From CAWGOF01 sp963824225 (GTDB lineage Bacteria; Acidobacteriota; Polarisedimenticolia; Polarisedimenticolales; Polarisedimenticolaceae), in assembly GCA_963824225.1 (NCBI GenBank), contig CAWGOF010000003.1, positions 1,736,001-1,800,000 on the forward strand: DNA of 64,000 nucleotides. Reading direction: 5' to 3'. Below, piece after piece: positions 51,896-62,467 of the stretch (position 1 is the first letter of the stretch; the number at the start of each line of letters is the position of its first letter). The notes below the pieces were generated by a model. That model was not told the DNA's origin. It did not search any database and saw only the letters and a list, made by a program, of their open reading frames with translations. The position numbers and the translations under genes were made by a program.

Positions 51896-52588
51896 TTGAA
51901 GCGGCTCTCGTATCTCCTGTTCCTCGTGCCCATGGCGGTCCAGGCCGACGAGGTCCACCTCCAGGGCGGAGGTACGTTCTCCGGTCGGATCGTGGAACAG
52001 ACCGACACCATGATCACGGTCGACATCGGCGACGGGAAGATCGGGTTCCCGATGTCGCGGGTCGAGCGCATCGTGAAGGGACGCTCGCCGCTCGACGAGT
52101 ACGACGAGCGTGCGAGCAAGCTCCAGCCCAAGGATGTCCGCGGCTGGCGGAGCCTCGGGCGATGGGCGTCGCAGCAGGCGCTGACCACGCAAGCGCGTCG
52201 CGCCTACGAGCAGGTGCTGTCGATCGAGCCCGACGACGCCGAGGCGCGGGAGGCGCTGGGGTTCGTACGGATCGACGGCCGCTGGCTCACCGAGGAGGAA
52301 GGCTACCGCGCCCGCGGCTTCGTCAAGTTCGAGGGCGAGTGGATGACGCCGGCCGAGATGCAGCTGGCCCACGCGAGCGCCGAGGCCGAGCGCGCGCGCT
52401 GGGAGGCCGAGAAGCGCGCGGTCGAGGCGGACGTCGCCGCCCGGGAGGCCGCGGCCGAGAAGCGGGAAGCCGAGGAGCGAGAACGCAAGGAAGAAGAGGA
52501 ACGGCGAGCGCACACGCCCGTGTACTGGGGCGGTTGGGGGTATGGCGTGAGCTACTGGCCCTCCTCGTACGTCGTGACCCACCGATGA
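51896..52588 (+). CDS. exported TPR-like protein with charged coiled coil
   Basis: 230 residues. Short signal peptide (LSYLLFLVPMAVQA), then a small beta region VHLQGGGTFSGRIVEQTDT that resembles an Sm-like barrel. A TPR-like helix pair follows (GWRSLGRWASQQALTTQARR, AYEQVLSIEPDDAEAREALG), then two FVRIDGRWLTEEEG/FVKFEGEWMTPAEM repeats and a long Glu/Arg/Ala helix. The end is Trp/Tyr-rich (VYWGGWGYGVSYWPSSYV). I recall similar proteins, unnamed, in Planctomycetes and Acidobacteria. The TTG start is set by AGGAGGA five bases upstream, itself hidden in a hairpin. Its stop overlaps the next start (ATGA). Confidence 0.8.
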   Translation: MKRLSYLLFLVPMAVQADEVHLQGGGTFSGRIVEQTDTMITVDIGDGKIGFPMSRVERIVKGRSPLDEYDERASKLQPKDVRGWRSLGRWASQQALTTQARRAYEQVLSIEPDDAEAREALGFVRIDGRWLTEEEGYRARGFVKFEGEWMTPAEMQLAHASAEAERARWEAEKRAVEADVAAREAAAEKREAEERERKEEEERRAHTPVYWGGWGYGVSYWPSSYVVTHR

Positions 52589-53334
52589 GGCTCGTGCCGG
52601 TCGCGATCGCGCTCCTCGCGGCCACCGCGGCTGCCGCAGCGGCGTCGAGCGAGCCGACTCCGACGGTCGACGAGATCGTCGCGAGCCACGTGGCTGCGCG
52701 CGGCGGCCTGGGCAAGATCCGCTCCGTCGACACCCTGCGCCAGACCGGACACGCCACCACCGGGGCCGACCGCCAAGCCCTCGTGACCCGTGAACTCAAG
52801 CGGCCGAGCCGGACGCGTTTCGAGTTCACCGTCCAGGGCATCACAGCCGTGTTCGTCTCGGACGGCGAGCACGGCTGGCGCATGTCCCCGTTCGAGGGAG
52901 ACGTGGACCCCCAGGCGCTGGCGGACGAAGTGGTGCAGGAGGCGGCAGAGCAGGGAGACATCGAAGGACCGCTCGTCGATTGGAAATCCAAGGGACACCA
53001 GGTGGAGCTCGTGGGCCGCGAGGTCGTCTCAGGGCGAGACACGCACAAGCTGAAGCTCACCCTCGCCACCGGCGACGTGCGCTACGAGTACCTCGACGTG
53101 AAGTCCCATCATCTCTTGCGCAGCGACTCCACGCGACAGGTGCGTGGGCGCCCGGTCCAGATCCAGACCACCTTCGGCGATCACAAGAAGACGGCGGGCG
53201 TGCTCTTTCCGCGTCGGATCGAAGTCGAGGCTGCGGGACGACCCCAGCGGCTGCTCGTCGTGGTCGACAGGATCGAGGTCAACCCACCGTTGAGCGACGC
53301 GCGCTTCGAGATGCCGGTTCAAGCCCAGCCCTGA
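52585..53334 (+). CDS. LolA-like periplasmic protein
   Basis: 249 residues. Signal peptide (VAIALLAATAAAAAAS), then TVDEIVASHVAARGGLGKIR, the opening of a widespread LolA-fold family. Further family blocks are RTRFEFTVQGITAVFVSDGE, HGWRMSPFEG, GPLVDWKSKGHQVELVGRE and VRYEYLDVKSHHLLRS. These proteins sit in the periplasm and may carry lipids or lipoproteins; no role is proven. ATG overlaps the previous stop by four bases, so the two are co-translated. Confidence 0.85.
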   Translation: MRLVPVAIALLAATAAAAAASSEPTPTVDEIVASHVAARGGLGKIRSVDTLRQTGHATTGADRQALVTRELKRPSRTRFEFTVQGITAVFVSDGEHGWRMSPFEGDVDPQALADEVVQEAAEQGDIEGPLVDWKSKGHQVELVGREVVSGRDTHKLKLTLATGDVRYEYLDVKSHHLLRSDSTRQVRGRPVQIQTTFGDHKKTAGVLFPRRIEVEAAGRPQRLLVVVDRIEVNPPLSDARFEMPVQAQP

Positions 53335-53343
53335 CGGCGCGGG

Positions 53344-53369
53344 CGTCGAGCGCCCGGTGGCGCTCGACG
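53344..53369. terminator. bidirectional hairpin terminator
   Basis: CGTCGAGCGCC (53344-53354) and GGCGCTCGACG (53359-53369) pair perfectly over 11 bp with the tetraloop CGGT. It sits between the convergent LolA-like gene (stop 53334) and Kazal-like gene (stop 53385). No T-run follows on either strand. Confidence 0.8.
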
Positions 53370-53384
53370 ACGATCCGTGAAGCC

Positions 53385-53606
53385 TCAGATGTCTCCGGTC
53401 CGCGAGCATCCGGTGGCGCCGGCGCAGCCGGCGTAGCAGAAGTTGGAGTAGACGTTCCCGTCGCTGCAGAGGACGGGATCCCAGACGTCGGGACAATAGC
53501 AGCCGGGCTCCGACGACGGCGGCTTGGCCAAGGCCGCCGTGGCTCCGAACGCCAGCGCGCCGACGACGACGCACGCTAGCAGGGCCCATGCGATTTTCTT
53601 CTTCAT
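53385..53606 (-). CDS. small secreted Kazal-like protein
   Basis: 73 residues. Signal peptide at 1-27 (IAWALLACVVVGALAFGATA). The mature part has six or more Cys: GCYCPDVWDPVLCSDGNVYS, then NFCYAGCAGATGCS. The C-PxVxDPVCxxDGxxYxNxCxAxCAG pattern is that of Kazal-type inhibitors, with Leu in place of the usual residue before the second Cys. Exported Kazal proteins can inhibit serine proteases of the subtilisin class, of which four are encoded nearby; a guard role is a guess. AGGAGG lies seven bases before the ATG at 53606. The frame is open for 20 more codons upstream. Confidence 0.82.
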   Translation of the reverse strand: MKKKIAWALLACVVVGALAFGATAALAKPPSSEPGCYCPDVWDPVLCSDGNVYSNFCYAGCAGATGCSRTGDI

Positions 53607-53721
53607 CCGTGTGCCTCCTTTTCGTCCGCGGGCTGGCGGCCGGGAGGGCCGCGTCGCGGACCGCACGGCCAGGGGATCCTACCGTCGGTGCTCCGAGCAC
53701 CGCAATCAGGAAGATTCCCGG

Positions 53722-55506
53722 TCACTGACAGTCGAGCAGCCGTTCCTGTCCGCTCGAGCTCGTGCCCCAACTTCCGGCCCACGGGCTCCACGGCCGCACG
53801 AGGTAGTAGTAGATCTGCCCGGCAGGTGGAACTTCCGTGGCCAGCTGACAGGTACTGTCGCTCAAGCTGATCTGGCTGCACGGTGAGAAGTGACCGTGGC
53901 TGCTCCGCACCACCTGATACATGGTGCTGCCGGGTTGAGCGGTCCAGCAGAAGTAGACCGGGTCATGGAAGTAACCGTCCGAGATCTCGTCGATCTGACC
54001 GTAGCCTGGCTCGCCCGGGCACTGGTTGTCCTGGCCGTCGTTGATCTCCGGGGATCCCGGATACCGCGTCGCGCTGGCGTCGTCGCAATCGCCGGAGAGC
54101 GTCGCGTAGCCCGGTAGCGCAGTGCACGAGGCCTGGGCCACGCCGGCCACACCGTAACCGTCCGCGTCGGCGTCCGGGTACCACGCGCTCCCCGCGCAAG
54201 GTGCCCACACATTGAAGCGGGCGGCCAGAGGCATGCTGGTGCCATCCTCGTGGTAGACCGACCAGCGGCCGCCGATCGAGGTGCGGCCCGGAACCGAGAA
54301 GCCGAAGTATCGGGAATCCACGAAGGGCGCAAACCCCATCGGCGTCTGGTTGTAGGTGACCATCATCTGCCGGAACGGACCCTCGAGCGCCCAATCGAAC
54401 TGCAGCACGCGAGAGGAGCCGGAGTTGTGCCCGGCGCCGCTCCCCCCCGCATCGACCCCGGTTCCCCAGTTGGCGGTCACGTTGGAAAAGCCGGACAGGT
54501 CTCCCGACATCGGGTCATCGACATACTGCGTGAACGCGAACACCTTGACGTTGAAGCACGTGCTCGGCGGGATCTCCGCTCCGTCTGTGTGCACGATCCG
54601 CCAGTACGGAGCCGCGTATTTCACGGAGACCGGGTGCGCGGATCCACCGATCGGTGTGACCACGATCGTGGCGTAAGGGTTCTGGTCCGCCAGAGGGTGC
54701 AGCACGAGGATCTCCGTGTGCGGGATCGGAACGAAGGACGTGCAGTACAGGAGCCCGGTCGGGTCGATCCGCACGCCGAAGCCCAGGCCTGCGGGCATCG
54801 CGGCCCCATCCATGTTCCGGATCGCCCAGCGCTCGAGCGCCGGGTCGTACTCCACCGCGATCGGGTGGTTCCAGGACGATCCGAAGAGCGAGCCCCCGAG
54901 ATTCCTGATATGGGAGACGAACACGTTCGCGCTCGGGTTCGCGTTGAGATAGGCGTGATCCAGGAGGACCCGGTCGCCCGAGACATTGGCCGCGGTCGCG
55001 CTCACGCCAAACCAGGTCACCGGCGGAGCGGTCGATTCGATGTAGACGTTGGCCGTTCCGATGATCATCTGGCTGTCGATCCCGATGTCGTTGTCGCGAA
55101 CGCCGATCTCGATGACGCCGTAGGTCCCGGCCGGCGCGGTTCCGTCGAACAGGATCGGGATATCGGTCGACTTGTGGGCCACCTCGAGGTATAGCCCCCG
55201 GTAGGCATCTCCCACGGCGGCCCACTGTCCGGCCGGCACGACGGGGCAAGCGCCCGGGCACCCGTAGGTCTGCTGGATGGAAACCCCCGGCACCGTGGAT
55301 CGCGCGAAGATCCCGCACGATCCGCCGTCCGACAGCAAGGCGACGTACCACGGGTTGAAATGAACCGTCTCGGGAACGCCGCTCGTGAACGTGAAATCCG
55401 GGAGCTGCCCCGCCAGGTAGATCGTGAAGCCGTAGTCACACGTGGCGTGAGCCGGAGCGGAGGTCAGCGCGAGAAACACCAGGATCGCCGGCAGCAGCTT
55501 TTTCAT
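53722..55506 (-). CDS. secreted modular protein: three WAI.N.DG-type units, MopE-like segment, shared C-terminal module
   Basis: 594 residues. Signal peptide (LLPAILVFLALTSAPAHA). A first domain of ~170 residues, then three related units: HPIAVEYDPALERWAIRNMD with GAAMPAGLGFGV, HPVSVKYAAPYWRIVHTDGA with IPPSTCFNV, and a third ending RWSVYHEDGTSMPLAARFNV. They match a repeated exported domain (DUF7452-like, by memory). Then WYPDADADGYG and LSGDCDDASATRYPGSPEI form a MopE-like segment, and the shared module ends IYYYLVRPWSPWAG, then SSSG. The start at 55506 is adjacent to a hairpin that holds its Shine-Dalgarno. Function is unknown; it is probably a surface protein. Confidence 0.88.
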   Translation of the reverse strand: MKKLLPAILVFLALTSAPAHATCDYGFTIYLAGQLPDFTFTSGVPETVHFNPWYVALLSDGGSCGIFARSTVPGVSIQQTYGCPGACPVVPAGQWAAVGDAYRGLYLEVAHKSTDIPILFDGTAPAGTYGVIEIGVRDNDIGIDSQMIIGTANVYIESTAPPVTWFGVSATAANVSGDRVLLDHAYLNANPSANVFVSHIRNLGGSLFGSSWNHPIAVEYDPALERWAIRNMDGAAMPAGLGFGVRIDPTGLLYCTSFVPIPHTEILVLHPLADQNPYATIVVTPIGGSAHPVSVKYAAPYWRIVHTDGAEIPPSTCFNVKVFAFTQYVDDPMSGDLSGFSNVTANWGTGVDAGGSGAGHNSGSSRVLQFDWALEGPFRQMMVTYNQTPMGFAPFVDSRYFGFSVPGRTSIGGRWSVYHEDGTSMPLAARFNVWAPCAGSAWYPDADADGYGVAGVAQASCTALPGYATLSGDCDDASATRYPGSPEINDGQDNQCPGEPGYGQIDEISDGYFHDPVYFCWTAQPGSTMYQVVRSSHGHFSPCSQISLSDSTCQLATEVPPAGQIYYYLVRPWSPWAGSWGTSSSGQERLLDCQ

Positions 55507-55507
55507 A

Positions 55508-55541
55508 GGCCCCTCGGTAGGTAAGACGGAAACCGGGGGCC
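55508..55541 (-). promoter_or_regulatory. hairpin covering the Shine-Dalgarno of the 55506 gene
   Basis: On the minus strand GGCCCCCGGT pairs with ACCGAGGGGCC, one base bulged, around a 13-base loop (10 bp in all; 55508-55518 with 55532-55541). The second arm contains GAGGGG, the Shine-Dalgarno of the ATG at 55506, which starts one base after the stem. It also lies 14 bases after the kinase stop and could be that operon's terminator. Confidence 0.6.
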
Positions 55542-55555
55542 GAACCCGACACGTA

Positions 55556-58290
<2,735 letters not shown>

Positions 58291-58294
<4 letters not shown>

Positions 58295-58842
58295 GCGAGG
58301 CTCGCGAACAGGATCGCCCGCGCCTTCTGCCAGTGCCGCTCCACGGTGCGCTCGGTCACACCGAGGGCCCGTGCGATCTCGTGGACCTGCAGCCCGGCGA
58401 AGTACCGCATCTCGACGAGCCGGACGAGATCCGCATCAACGCGTCCGAGATCCTCGAGACCCTCGTGGACGCGGAGGATCTCGTCGTTGCGATCCACGAC
58501 CGTGTCGGCGACGTTCTCGTCGATCGCGACGTGAGCGCTCCCACCCCCGCGCTTCGCGGCGTTCCTGCTGCGGGCGAAATCGACAACGACGTACCGCATC
58601 GCCCGGGCAACGTACGCGAAGAAGTGCTGCCGGTCGACGGCGCCGAGCTCGCCCGCGTCGGCGAATCGCGTGTACGTCTCGTGCACGAGCGCGGTCGTGT
58701 CGAGAAGAGTGTCCGACCTGCTCGCGCGCACCTGCGCGTGGGCCATCCGGTGCAGATCGTCGTACAGCAGCGAGAACAGCCGGTCGAGCGCGTCCCGGTC
58801 GCCCTGGTGCGCTGCGCGGATCAAGGTCGTGATGTCGCCCAC
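58291..58842 (-). CDS. ECF-type sigma factor, TIGR02999 group
   Basis: 183 residues. Region 2 reads ALDRLFSLLYDDLHRMAHAQ, then TLLDTTALVHETYTRFADAG and HFFAYVARAMRYVVVDFAR; this is the TIGR02999 pattern (TTALVHEAYLRL). Region 4 has LVEMRYFAGLQVHEIARALG and VTERTVERHWQKARAIL. In Acidobacteria and relatives such factors are paired with a Ser/Thr kinase, as here with a four-base overlap. GTG start 58842, with a G-run about seven bases upstream. Regulation by the kinase is likely; targets are not visible. Confidence 0.93.
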
Positions 58843-59017
58843 GGGCAGCCCCCCGGCGGATCCTCGCACTATAGCGCCACAGCCGTGAGTGCCTTTTTCA
58901 CTGGTGGTAAATACTGCCACCCCGTGGTGGAAACGCAGCTGAAACCAAGGGCATTGAAGCCTGGCACCGCGCTTGAAAGGCATCGCCGCGGATGGACTCT
59001 GAGAAAGGAGGCCGTAG

Positions 59018-59497
59018 ATGAGGACTCCAGAGAGATGGTCTCGGCGAATCGCGGCGGTCGCTGCGATCGTGGTCGGCGCAGTGCTCGTGAGCGCACCAGC
59101 GCTCGCGGACGTCGACTTCGGCGGACGCGCTGGCGCCTACACCGACGAGACACGCGCGTTCTTCGGCGCCGAGCTGTTGACCCCGCTCGACAGCAAGCAC
59201 GTCTGGTTCGCGAATCCCAACGTGGAGTTCGCCTTCGCGGATGAGAGCGATCTCACGTCGCTCAACGGTGACTTCCACTACGACATCGACACCCAGGGTC
59301 GCTTCGCCGTATGGTTCGGCGGCGGGCCATCGGTGCTGTTCATCGATCGCGAGTTCGCGGACGACGACACGGATGTCGGCCTGAACCTGCTCGCGGGGTT
59401 CGGCGCCAAGCGGGGCGATGTCCGCCCGTACTTCCAGGGCAAGTACATCGTCGCCGACGACCCGACCGCCGTCGTCGCCGTCGGCGTGCGATTCTAG
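59018..59497 (+). CDS. small outer-membrane beta-barrel protein
   Basis: 159 residues. Signal peptide at 1-30 (IAAVAAIVVGAVLVSAPALA), then alternating amphipathic strands (VDFGGRAGAYTDETRAFFGA, FAVWFGGGPSVLFIDRE, VGLNLLAGFGAKRGDVRPYF) and a C-terminal strand ending in Phe (AVVAVGVRF), the usual signal for the BAM complex. It resembles OmpA-like or OmpW-like eight-strand barrels; function is unknown. AAAGGAGG lies well placed before the ATG. It is divergent from the sigma/kinase operon. Confidence 0.85.
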   Translation: MRTPERWSRRIAAVAAIVVGAVLVSAPALADVDFGGRAGAYTDETRAFFGAELLTPLDSKHVWFANPNVEFAFADESDLTSLNGDFHYDIDTQGRFAVWFGGGPSVLFIDREFADDDTDVGLNLLAGFGAKRGDVRPYFQGKYIVADDPTAVVAVGVRF

Positions 59498-59511
59498 TTC
59501 TCGCCTGTGGT

Positions 59512-59544
59512 GAGCGCGCTCGAGCGGTGACCTCGAGCGCGCTC
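59512..59544. terminator. bidirectional hairpin terminator
   Basis: GAGCGCGCTCGAG (59512-59524) and CTCGAGCGCGCTC (59532-59544) pair perfectly over 13 bp around the loop CGGTGAC. It lies between the convergent barrel gene (stop 59497) and the coiled-coil gene (stop 59549). There is no T-run. Confidence 0.8.
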
Positions 59545-59548
59545 GCGC

Positions 59549-61606
59549 CTACCGCGATCGCCTCGACCGCCGGACCACTTCGTCGGTCCGGACCGGAGGC
59601 GCCGGCGGTCGACTCGGGGCACGGCCTTCGGCGTCGAGCGCATCGATCGCCTGCTTGACCTCGTCGCTCCCGGGCGACGGCGCCGGCTCCGGGCGCACGC
59701 TACGGGACAGCTCCGCGAGCGCCGCCTCGCGCTCGGTCGCGTGACGATCGCTCCCGACCTCGTGCAGCTTGTTCAGCAGCTCGATCTCGTCGCGGTGGCG
59801 CTGCTCCTGCGCGGCGAGATCCGCGCGGCGCCGGCGCTCGGCTTGCTCGATCTCGTCCAGGCGCCGATTGCCCTCGCGGATCAGCTCGCCGCGCAGCTTC
59901 TCGACGGCCTGGGTCAGGTCTTCGTCGTGCCGCCGGGCCTGATCGGCCAACGCTTTCTCGTGCGTCGCGGTGCGCTGGGCCATCTCGCGGTTCAGGCTCT
60001 CGCGCTCGGCCGCGTGCTTGGCGCGTAGCTCGTCCACGGCTTCCCGGTGCCGCTGCTCGAGCTCCTCGATCCGGCGCTCCTGCGAGGTCGACACCTCCCG
60101 CGACGCGCTCCGCAACGCTTGCTCGGCCTGCGTCAGGCGCGTGCGCCAGCCCTCCGTCGCCTGCTCGAACTTCTGCTCGTGCTCGTCCGCGATCGCCAGG
60201 AGGTCGGCCGCCGTCTGCCGCTCCGTGCGCTCGAGCGTCTTCTCGAGCGAGTCGTGCAGCTCGCACAGCTCGCGTCGGTGCTCCTCGCGCAGCTGCCCGA
60301 CCGCGCTCGCGTGCTGCCGCTCGAGCTCGTCCACACTGCGTTGCCACTCGGCGTCACGGGCTTGGATCGCCTCGGCAGCGCACCGCTCGAGCTCCGCGGC
60401 CAGCTCCTTCCGGGCCGCCTCGTGCTCGCGCAACATCCGCTCGAGCTCCGCGGCCAGCTCCTTCCGGCTCGCCTCGTGCTCGCGCAACACCCGCTCGAGC
60501 TCCGCGGCCAGCTCCTTCCGGCTCGCCTCGTGCTCGCGCAACGCCCGCTCCCGCTCGTGCGCCACAGCCTGCGCATGCCGCTGCTCGAGCGTCGCCTGCT
60601 CTTCGGCCTTCCGGCATTCGGCGTCGAGCGCGGACTCGGCGGCTCGCTGCTGCGCGTCGACGAGCTGCTGCTCGAGCGCTGCGCGCGCGCCCGCCTGCGA
60701 GCGAGCTTCGTCCTCGGCGCGCTGGCGATCGGCGGACAGTCGACTCTCGAGCGCCGCGAGGGTCTCGTGCGCCCGGCGCAGCTCCTCCTGCGTCGCTGCG
60801 TGATGGGCCTCGAGCGTTCGAATCCGCTCGGTCGCGTCGCGGCGGTCGCGCTCCGCGTCGAGGAGCCGCGAGGCCACCTGGATCAGGCTGCCGCGCTGCT
60901 GCTCGACCAGACGTGCGCGCCCGTCGAGCTCGCGACGCAGGCCCGTGGCGCTCCGCTCGGCGTGGTCGGCACGCTCGGCCAGCGCCAGGAAGTCGGTCGA
61001 GAACGGCGAGCTGCGTGCGGCCTGCCGGGCGACCTCGAGCTTGCGCTCGAGACTCTCGAGCCGATCGTGCAGCTCGGGGGCATCATCGAGAGCGTCGGAC
61101 TCGGCGACGAGCGGACGATCGGGCGGGGCCTCGAGCTCCGGCGCATCGGCACCCAGCTCGGCGAGCAGCGTGGCCAGCGCCGGCTCGAGGCTCTCCGATT
61201 CGACGATGGGCTCGACGTCGCCGGCGTCGAGGTCGAGCGACAGCAGGCGGTTCAGGACGTCGAGCATCGCCGGCTCGTCGAGCTCGCGCTTGTCCAGGTA
61301 CGCGTCGGCATGGATCCGCAGCTTCTGGTGCAGGAGCATCTCGGATTTCGGCACGGTCGAGGTCACGAGGACCACGGGCATCTGCCGCGCGAGCCGCTTG
61401 ACGTCCGAGAACAACGCGAAGCCGGCGCGCTTCGGTTGCTCGACGGCCAAGAAGAGGATGGCCGGCGGGCTTTGGGCCACGCGCTCGAGCGCGTCGCGTC
61501 GCGAGTCGACGATGGCCGCGTCGATACCCGCCACGCCGAGACAGCGCGCGAGCCGGTTCGCGAAGCTCTTGTCCTTGTCGACGATCAGGGCACAGCGCGG
61601 CCGCAT
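59549..61606 (-). CDS. FrzS/AglZ-like pseudo-receiver coiled-coil protein
   Basis: 685 residues. Residues 1-125 are a receiver-fold domain: CALIVDKDKSFANRLARCLG, then AILFLAVEQPKRAGFALFSD where the phospho-acceptor Asp should be (it is absent), then LLHQKLRIHADAYLDKRELD. This wording closely follows the FrzS pseudo-receiver of Myxococcus (LAVDLSAGQNGYLICGKL, KLKAHADEYVAKP, recalled). Residues about 180-640 are an almost unbroken Glu/Arg/Ala coiled coil, including three tandem copies of LREHEASRKELAAELER. A Pro/Arg-rich tail closes it. FrzS and AglZ position at cell poles and help gliding or pilus motility. The ATG at 61606 has GGGGAG upstream; an ATG at 61624 is possible. Confidence 0.9.
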   Translation of the reverse strand: MRPRCALIVDKDKSFANRLARCLGVAGIDAAIVDSRRDALERVAQSPPAILFLAVEQPKRAGFALFSDVKRLARQMPVVLVTSTVPKSEMLLHQKLRIHADAYLDKRELDEPAMLDVLNRLLSLDLDAGDVEPIVESESLEPALATLLAELGADAPELEAPPDRPLVAESDALDDAPELHDRLESLERKLEVARQAARSSPFSTDFLALAERADHAERSATGLRRELDGRARLVEQQRGSLIQVASRLLDAERDRRDATERIRTLEAHHAATQEELRRAHETLAALESRLSADRQRAEDEARSQAGARAALEQQLVDAQQRAAESALDAECRKAEEQATLEQRHAQAVAHERERALREHEASRKELAAELERVLREHEASRKELAAELERMLREHEAARKELAAELERCAAEAIQARDAEWQRSVDELERQHASAVGQLREEHRRELCELHDSLEKTLERTERQTAADLLAIADEHEQKFEQATEGWRTRLTQAEQALRSASREVSTSQERRIEELEQRHREAVDELRAKHAAERESLNREMAQRTATHEKALADQARRHDEDLTQAVEKLRGELIREGNRRLDEIEQAERRRRADLAAQEQRHRDEIELLNKLHEVGSDRHATEREAALAELSRSVRPEPAPSPGSDEVKQAIDALDAEGRAPSRPPAPPVRTDEVVRRSRRSR
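60384..60545 (-). repeat. three tandem 54-bp repeats within the coiled coil
   Basis: Copies at 60384-60437, 60438-60491 and 60492-60545, differing at only a few bases; each encodes one LREHEA(S/A)RKELAAELER(V/M/C)-type unit of 18 residues. Exact length and near-identity indicate recent expansion, a possible length-variable stretch of the coiled coil. Confidence 0.9.
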
Positions 61607-61656
61607 GGAGGCTCCCCCGTGCATGGATGAGGCGCGTTGGCCAGGGTGTCAACCCG

Positions 61657-61672
61657 GATTCTCCGGAGAATC
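61657..61672. promoter_or_regulatory. perfect 16-bp palindrome (putative operator)
   Basis: GATTCTCCGGAGAATC at 61657-61672 is its own reverse complement. It lies between the divergent coiled-coil gene (start 61606) and the paralog operon (start 61766), 18 bases upstream of a TTGACA box. A dimeric regulator could control both directions from it. Confidence 0.65.
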
Positions 61673-61690
61673 TCAGGCCGACCGGACGAC

Positions 61691-61718
61691 TTGACAATTA
61701 TTCCGGGGAACCTAAGTT
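61691..61718 (+). promoter_or_regulatory. sigma-70-like promoter of the paralog operon
   Basis: TTGACA (61691-61696) is a perfect -35 hexamer; 16 bases on lies TAAGTT (61713-61718), a weak -10. The surrounding ~25 bases are notably A/T-rich for this genome. The leader to the GTG at 61766 would be about 40 bases and contains GGAGAGGG before the start. Confidence 0.5.
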
Positions 61719-61765
61719 TGGCCGGGCTTCGAGAACCTGAGCCGGAAAGAACAGGAGAGGGTGCC

Positions 61766-62458
61766 GTGGCCAAGCTACGAGACGTCACGCCGATGTGGAC
61801 TCGCGAGACGATTCTGCAGGTCGAGAACACGATCCTGAACCAGATCATGGCGTCGCGCACGACGGAAGCGAGCGAAGCGGCGATCTCTTACGCGCGCTTC
61901 CTCCGTCTGGCGGGTCTCGACACCGAGAACTACCCGCTGTTCCTCAAGATGCTGGAGATCGAGAACCACTGGGTGCTGGACGAGCTGATCGGGCCGGGCG
62001 ACCCGTTCCTGCTCCTGTCCACGATCCCACCGAACCATTACCTGGCCCAGAAATCGTTCCAGCTCCTGACCCGCTGGCGCCCGGGCGGGATCTACCCCAA
62101 GACGCTGGCCATCGTGCTCGGCGTGCTGCAGAACACGTACAGCTCGCCGAAGGACGGGTACAAGATCTACCCGCTGTCGGTGGCCGACGTGGACAACCTG
62201 GGCAAGCACCTGGAGAAGAAGAAGGGCCAGAACGATGCACGCAACCGGTGCATCCTCGACATCCTCGACCGCATCGGCCATCTCGAGGGGCTGTACTGGG
62301 ACGAGTCGATCGAGCAGGTCGCGCGACAGGCGCACCGCATCCGTTCCAACTTTTTCGACAACACGAGACTTCTGGAAGACTGCATGCCGCAAGTCCTGCT
62401 CGTCCAGGGCGACTACAGCCAGGACGAGGTGGCTCCGCGTCGTATGTTCAGGGGTTGA
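61766..62458 (+). CDS. uncharacterised soluble protein, first of two tandem paralogs
   Basis: 230 residues, no signal peptide and no membrane segment. Mixed helical sequence with the blocks SYARFLRLAGLDTENYPLFL, KMLEIENHWVLDELIGPGDP, TRWRPGGIYPKTLAIVLGVL and TYSSPKDGYKIYPLS, each repeated with small changes in the next gene. I recognise no family. The start is GTG 61766 with GGAGAGGG upstream; the frame is open further upstream without matching sequence. It begins the operon that faces the FrzS/AglZ-like gene across a palindromic operator. Confidence 0.88.
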   Translation: MAKLRDVTPMWTRETILQVENTILNQIMASRTTEASEAAISYARFLRLAGLDTENYPLFLKMLEIENHWVLDELIGPGDPFLLLSTIPPNHYLAQKSFQLLTRWRPGGIYPKTLAIVLGVLQNTYSSPKDGYKIYPLSVADVDNLGKHLEKKKGQNDARNRCILDILDRIGHLEGLYWDESIEQVARQAHRIRSNFFDNTRLLEDCMPQVLLVQGDYSQDEVAPRRMFRG

Positions 62459-62467
62459 GGTGCCGTG

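Noticed and set aside
58962..58976. TGGCACCGCGCTTGA, a sigma-54-like site before the barrel gene
   Set aside because: The -24 half is perfect but the -12 dinucleotide is GA rather than GC, and no sigma-54 activator is adjacent.
60816..60825. GTTCGAATCC, matching a tRNA T-loop
   Set aside because: It lies in the coiled-coil coding sequence and no acceptor stem, anticodon arm or D-arm can be built around it.
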